Shown: piece by piece, positions 60,830-64,000 of the stretch
Layout: each line of letters opens with the position of its first letter
How positions within the stretch are numbered: position 1 is the stretch's first letter
Assembly (NCBI GenBank): GCA_025698895.1
Contig: JAILWO010000002.1
Location: forward strand, 1,178,001-1,242,000
Direction: 5' to 3'
DNA length: 64,000 bases
Source: Rhizobiaceae bacterium
GTDB lineage: Bacteria; Pseudomonadota; Alphaproteobacteria; Rhizobiales; Rhizobiaceae
Made by a program: the position numbers and the translations under genes
Notes under the pieces: model-generated
Database searches by the model: none
Seen by the model: the letters and a program-made list of their open reading frames with translations, nothing else
What the model was told of the DNA's origin: nothing

Positions 60830-61474
60830 CTAGTTCCCGCCGTCGAGGCCGCCGTCATAGACGACCAGGTGCCTGATGCGGCGGCCGGCGCCGAAGGGGC
60901 GGTAGGACGAGCCGCTGTCGGCGAGCGGGTCCAGCGACGGCGTGACCGGAATCGAGGGGCGATTGCCCAGCAACAAGGGCTCACGTTCGGGATCGAGCAC
61001 CCGGACCGACTGCATCCGTGCCTCGCAGATGGGATCCGCTCCGAGCCAGAATGCCGGTTCCACGGGCGCCGCCGAACCGAGGACGCGCGGGCTTTCACGG
61101 CCACCGTCGAGCGGCAGAAGCAGCATCTCGAAATCCTGCGAGCGGCCTGCCTCACTGAAACCGGAGAAGGTCATCACCGCCACGGATTTCCGGCTGAATG
61201 CTGATTCGGCCATGCGCGCGGCCAGCCTGCGGTCCTTTTCACACCATAGCGATGCGAATCCATAGGCCTTGAGCTCGCGTCCGAAGGCCGCGCACAGTCG
61301 GGTACCGGCAAGGCGGAAAATCGGCCGTTCCGTGGCATCGCGTTCCAGGATGAAGGTATCGGCCAGCAGAGTCTTGATGTCGGACGGCTCTATTTCGGCC
61401 CGCCGCGGGGCAGGGCGGCCATTCCTCAACCTGTTCCAATACTGGAACAGACTTGTTGTGGTATCCTGATTCAT
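60830..61474 (-). CDS. PAS domain protein (PAS_5 type)
   Basis: A 214-residue protein of the alphaproteobacterial PAS_5 group: LFQYWNRLRNGRPAPRRAEI, EPSDIKTLLADTFILERDAT, PIFRLAGTRLCAAFGRELKA are the usual opening. No enzymatic output domain follows, only a C-terminal region with RHLVVYDGGLDGGN. Function unknown, probably sensory or regulatory. It diverges from the sRNA-like region at 61.6-61.8 kb. Confidence 0.88.
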   Translation of the reverse strand: MNQDTTTSLFQYWNRLRNGRPAPRRAEIEPSDIKTLLADTFILERDATERPIFRLAGTRLCAAFGRELKAYGFASLWCEKDRRLAARMAESAFSRKSVAVMTFSGFSEAGRSQDFEMLLLPLDGGRESPRVLGSAAPVEPAFWLGADPICEARMQSVRVLDPEREPLLLGNRPSIPVTPSLDPLADSGSSYRPFGAGRRIRHLVVYDGGLDGGN

Positions 61475-61690
61475 CCGTCACGCTCCGCGTCGCCGCTGTG
61501 AAACTGTGCCATCGGTGAACATCGGGGAGCCCTCCGATGGCGTTCATGCAGGACGAAGCACGGGGCGTGCCAGTGGCTCGCCCGAGTTGTTAACGGCAGC
61601 GGTTCGTTAAGGTTAACAAAAGGTCAACATTGCGCATTCGCCGAACCTGTGGAACTGTAACTTCACAAGCGAAGTCTACGGCTTTGCAGC

Positions 61691-61773
61691 ACTTTTTCCG
61701 ACCTCCAGTCGGCGCTTCTTCAGGCGGGTGGGGACTCGTCCGGCCGTTCGGGTACATCCCGAACGGCCTTTTT
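61691..61773 (+). ncRNA. Possible small RNA with strong terminator
   Basis: The terminator is textbook: GGCCGTTCGGG (61742-61752), loop TACAT, complement 61758-61768, then TTTTTG. Upstream no coding gene reads into it: the next plus-strand gene begins at 61860 and the neighbour at 60830 runs away. A small hairpin CCGAC-CTCCA-GTCGG (61698-61712) exposes CTCC, an anti-Shine-Dalgarno-like loop as in rhizobial trans-acting sRNAs. The 5' end and promoter could not be fixed. The 385-bp gap 61475-61859 holds no other supportable gene. Confidence 0.5.
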
Positions 61774-61859
61774 GTTAACCATCCATGGCCTGCGGCGGAA
61801 TGCCTGAGTCGCGGCCGAACAGCTTTCCTTTGCCGTCGGGCATCCTTATCTGAGCGCCG

Positions 61860-62615
61860 ATGGCGAACGAGAGCGAAAGGCCAATGGCCGAAGCCGAATA
61901 CGGGCCGGGACTTTCGCCCGAAGGGACGGAGCAACCCGCACCTTCGCGGCGCGAGCCTGCGTTCAATCTGCCCGGCGTCGTGCTCGCTTTCATCCTCGGC
62001 TGCGTGGCCATACACCTCGTCCGCGTTTACGTCCTGACCGAGGATCAGGATCTCGCCCTGATCCTGCGAACGGCCTTCATTCCTGTCCGCTATTCCGGGC
62101 AATTCGAGCTCGACCTATGGGCCTGGCTCTCGCCCGTCACCTATTCGCTCCTGCATGGCGGACTCGCGCATCTCGCCATCAACATGATCTGGCTGGCGGC
62201 TTTCGGGTCGCCGTTGGCGAACCGGATCGGACCGGTTCGGTTCGTCCTGTTTTGGATCACGACCAGTGTTGCCGCCGTGGCGCTTCACTACGCGCTGCAT
62301 CCAGGGGAACCCGTGCCCTTGGTCGGAGCATCCGGCGCCATCTCCGGCATGATGGGCGCGGCGGCACGATTCGGCTTCCGCGTCGACCGGCGCCAGCCGA
62401 AACCCGCGTTCGAGGGGGCAATCCTGTCGATACGGCAGTCTTTCACTTCACGCACGGTCGTCGTCTTTCTGACGATCTGGATGGTCGTGAACCTCGTCTC
62501 GGGGCTGGGCTACCTGTCTCCCGACAGCTTCAGCCGCATCGCCTGGGAGGCGCATATAGGCGGCTTTCTGGCCGGCTTCCTTGCCGTACGCTTCTTCGAC
62601 CGGACGCCTTTGTGA
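61860..62615 (+). CDS. Rhomboid family intramembrane serine protease
   Basis: A 251-residue protein with six to seven membrane helices. HGGLAHLAINMIWLAAFGSP gives the conserved HxxxN region, GASGAISGMMGAAARFG holds the catalytic serine, and WEAHIGGFLAGFLAVRFFD the catalytic histidine. It cleaves membrane-spanning substrates. ATG at 61860 follows the strong terminator by 87 bp. Confidence 0.92.
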   Translation: MANESERPMAEAEYGPGLSPEGTEQPAPSRREPAFNLPGVVLAFILGCVAIHLVRVYVLTEDQDLALILRTAFIPVRYSGQFELDLWAWLSPVTYSLLHGGLAHLAINMIWLAAFGSPLANRIGPVRFVLFWITTSVAAVALHYALHPGEPVPLVGASGAISGMMGAAARFGFRVDRRQPKPAFEGAILSIRQSFTSRTVVVFLTIWMVVNLVSGLGYLSPDSFSRIAWEAHIGGFLAGFLAVRFFDRTPL

Positions 62616-62733
62616 CTGCCGCAAAGTCGAGACACGCTCTTGCAAAGGGCAAGACGCGGGCGCACCATAATCCTGTTGAACCGCCACAGGCGCGGTGTGG
62701 GCGGGGAATGCGCATCGACCAGCGGAGGCCGCA

Positions 62734-63165
62734 ATGACCGTGAAGTCCATCCTCGACGAGAAAGGCCGCGACGTGATGACGATCGCGCCAGACCAGACGC
62801 TTGCCGAGGCCGCCTCCATACTTGCCCAGCACCGGATCGGCGCGGTCGTGGTGACGCGCGGCGACCGAAAGATCGCCGGAATTCTGTCGGAACGCGATAT
62901 CGTGCGCGCCGTCGGTGAAAGCGGGTCGGATGCACTGCAGCACACCGTTGCGGACCTTATGACCGCCAAGGTGCAGGTCTGCCGCGAGCATCATACTGTC
63001 AATCAGGTCATGGAAATGATGACGCGTGGCCGCTTCCGGCATCTTCCCGTGGAGGAGAACGGCAAACTGGACGGCATCGTCTCCATCGGCGACGTGGTGA
63101 AGCGCCGTATCCTCGAGGTCGAGCGCGAGGCCGAAGAGATCAAGCAGTATATCGCGACAGCCTGA
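62734..63165 (+). CDS. CBS domain protein
   Basis: A 143-residue protein consisting of two CBS motifs: VMTIAPDQTLAEAASILAQH with GILSERDIVRAVGE, and HHTVNQVMEMMTRGRFRHLP with GIVSIGDVVKRRILEVE. Such stand-alone pairs bind adenosyl nucleotides and act as energy or stress sensors. ATG at 62734 has GGAGG 6 bp upstream. A C-terminal helix (EREAEEIKQYIATA) follows. Confidence 0.93.
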   Translation: MTVKSILDEKGRDVMTIAPDQTLAEAASILAQHRIGAVVVTRGDRKIAGILSERDIVRAVGESGSDALQHTVADLMTAKVQVCREHHTVNQVMEMMTRGRFRHLPVEENGKLDGIVSIGDVVKRRILEVEREAEEIKQYIATA

Positions 63166-63247
63166 AGGCCCGCGGCGGCTTGTTTTGGCAAGAGGTTTGG
63201 ACTAGCCAGAACGCACCTTCCAGCACCTTTTCCGGCAGTCCGCTCCC

Positions 63248-64000
63248 ATGACCATCGTCGATACCCGCACGCCCGATCCCAAGCGCCTGATCTCCGGCGA
63301 GACTGGCGATTGGGAAGTTGTCATTGGGCTTGAGGTCCATGCGCAGGTAACGTCGGAATCAAAGCTGTTTTCCGGCGCCTCGACATCGTTCGGTGCGGCG
63401 CCAAACTCCAACGTCAGCCTGGTCGACGCCGCCATGCCCGGCATGCTGCCGGTCATCAACGAGGAATGCGTTCGCCAGGCCATCCGCACCGGCCTGGGTC
63501 TGAAGGCGCGGATCAATCACCGCTCGGTTTTCGACCGTAAGAACTATTTCTATCCCGACCTGCCGCAGGGATATCAGATTTCCCAGTACAAGCAGCCGAT
63601 CGTTGGCGAGGGACAGGTCACGATCTCGGTCGGGCCCGACCGCCAGGGGCAGTTCTCCGACGTCGATGTCGGCATCGAAAGACTGCACCTCGAACAGGAT
63701 GCGGGCAAGTCGATGCACGACCAGCATCCGTCCATGTCCTATGTGGATCTGAACCGGTCCGGTGTGGCGCTGATGGAGATCGTCTCCAAGCCCGACATGC
63801 GCTCGGCCGACGAGGCCAAGACCTACGTGGCCAAGCTGCGCACGATCATGCGCTACCTGGGCACCTGCGATGGCAACATGGATGAAGGTTCGATGCGCGC
63901 CGACGTCAACGTCTCGGTGCGCCGGCCGGGCGATGCTTTCGGGACGCGGTGCGAGATCAAGAACGTCAACTCGATCCGCTTCCTTGGCCAGGCGATCGAA
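63248..64000 (+). CDS. gatB: Asp/Glu-tRNA amidotransferase subunit B, N-terminal part (cut by window end)
   Basis: The first 251 residues of GatB, which with GatA and GatC amidates Glu-tRNA(Gln) and Asp-tRNA(Asn). [20 protein letters not shown] is the family opening; [20 protein letters not shown] and HLEQDAGKS, then [20 protein letters not shown] and [15 protein letters not shown] are its conserved motifs. ATG at 63248 fits the normal N-terminus. The gene continues past the window. Confidence 0.96.
   Translation, partial: MTIVDTRTPDPKRLISGETGDWEVVIGLEVHAQVTSESKLFSGASTSFGAAPNSNVSLVDAAMPGMLPVINEECVRQAIRTGLGLKARINHRSVFDRKNYFYPDLPQGYQISQYKQPIVGEGQVTISVGPDRQGQFSDVDVGIERLHLEQDAGKSMHDQHPSMSYVDLNRSGVALMEIVSKPDMRSADEAKTYVAKLRTIMRYLGTCDGNMDEGSMRADVNVSVRRPGDAFGTRCEIKNVNSIRFLGQAIE

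Overview
The window looks like chromosome of an alphaproteobacterium of the order Hyphomicrobiales, probably a Mesorhizobium/Phyllobacteriaceae relative. The evidence is high GC, DUF982, DUF6455, DUF3126 and BTLCP family proteins, a class I PHA synthase, and gene pairs such as folE|nifU-like-yidD that are common in rhizobia. Genus assignment is inference.

Region 1 (1-7.5 kb) is a denitrification / nitrate-respiration block. It holds the end of nnrS, a compact napEDABC operon, a convergent pseudoazurin gene, a divergent NnrR/Dnr-type Crp-family regulator, and a translationally coupled pair of small redox/hypothetical genes (DUF1858, DUF6455). Two FNR/NNR-type boxes sit at the right places (5567-5582 and 6927-6942). 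Next come a DUF982 gene with a suspicious broken start, two adjacent Rnk/GreA-C-like genes, a scrambled remnant joining a TRAP-transporter dctP to the end of an enolase-superfamily dehydratase, and a DMT permease.

Region 2 (10,393-20,295) is a 9.9-kb integrated element in tRNA-Glu(UUC), bounded by a 48-bp direct repeat of the tRNA 3' part. Its content is that of a minimal phage satellite: tyrosine integrase, AlpA/excisionase-like regulator, an archaeo-eukaryotic-type primase, an iteron-like origin candidate, small and large terminase subunits, several very GC-rich unknown genes, and an AT-rich, oppositely oriented HEPN protein that looks like acquired defence cargo. There are no capsid, tail or lysis genes. 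This is the most novel-looking system in the window.

Region 3 (20.3-64 kb) is mostly core chromosome: an M15-like lipoprotein, phaC, an AlaC-like aminotransferase with homoserine dehydrogenase, a PRC-barrel protein, glpX, recJ, a patatin, hisI, folE, a NifU-like scaffold, an inserted MntA/HepT toxin-antitoxin pair, yidD, ggt, lipB, tRNA-Leu(GAG), a TPR-sulfotransferase, mgtE, an MFS permease, a frameshifted MerR-ATPase, a LiuR-like MerR regulator with its probable operator, a CoA-carboxylase beta chain, glyoxalase, a double cold-shock protein, enoyl-CoA hydratase, cysE, gamma-carbonic anhydrase, PilZ and PAS proteins, rhomboid, a CBS protein and the start of gatB. Intergenic spaces carry a family of palindromic elements that start at stop codons (36.3 kb and two in tandem at 57.1-57.3 kb), a 190-bp MITE-like element (27.3 kb) and a possible sRNA with a strong terminator (61.7 kb).
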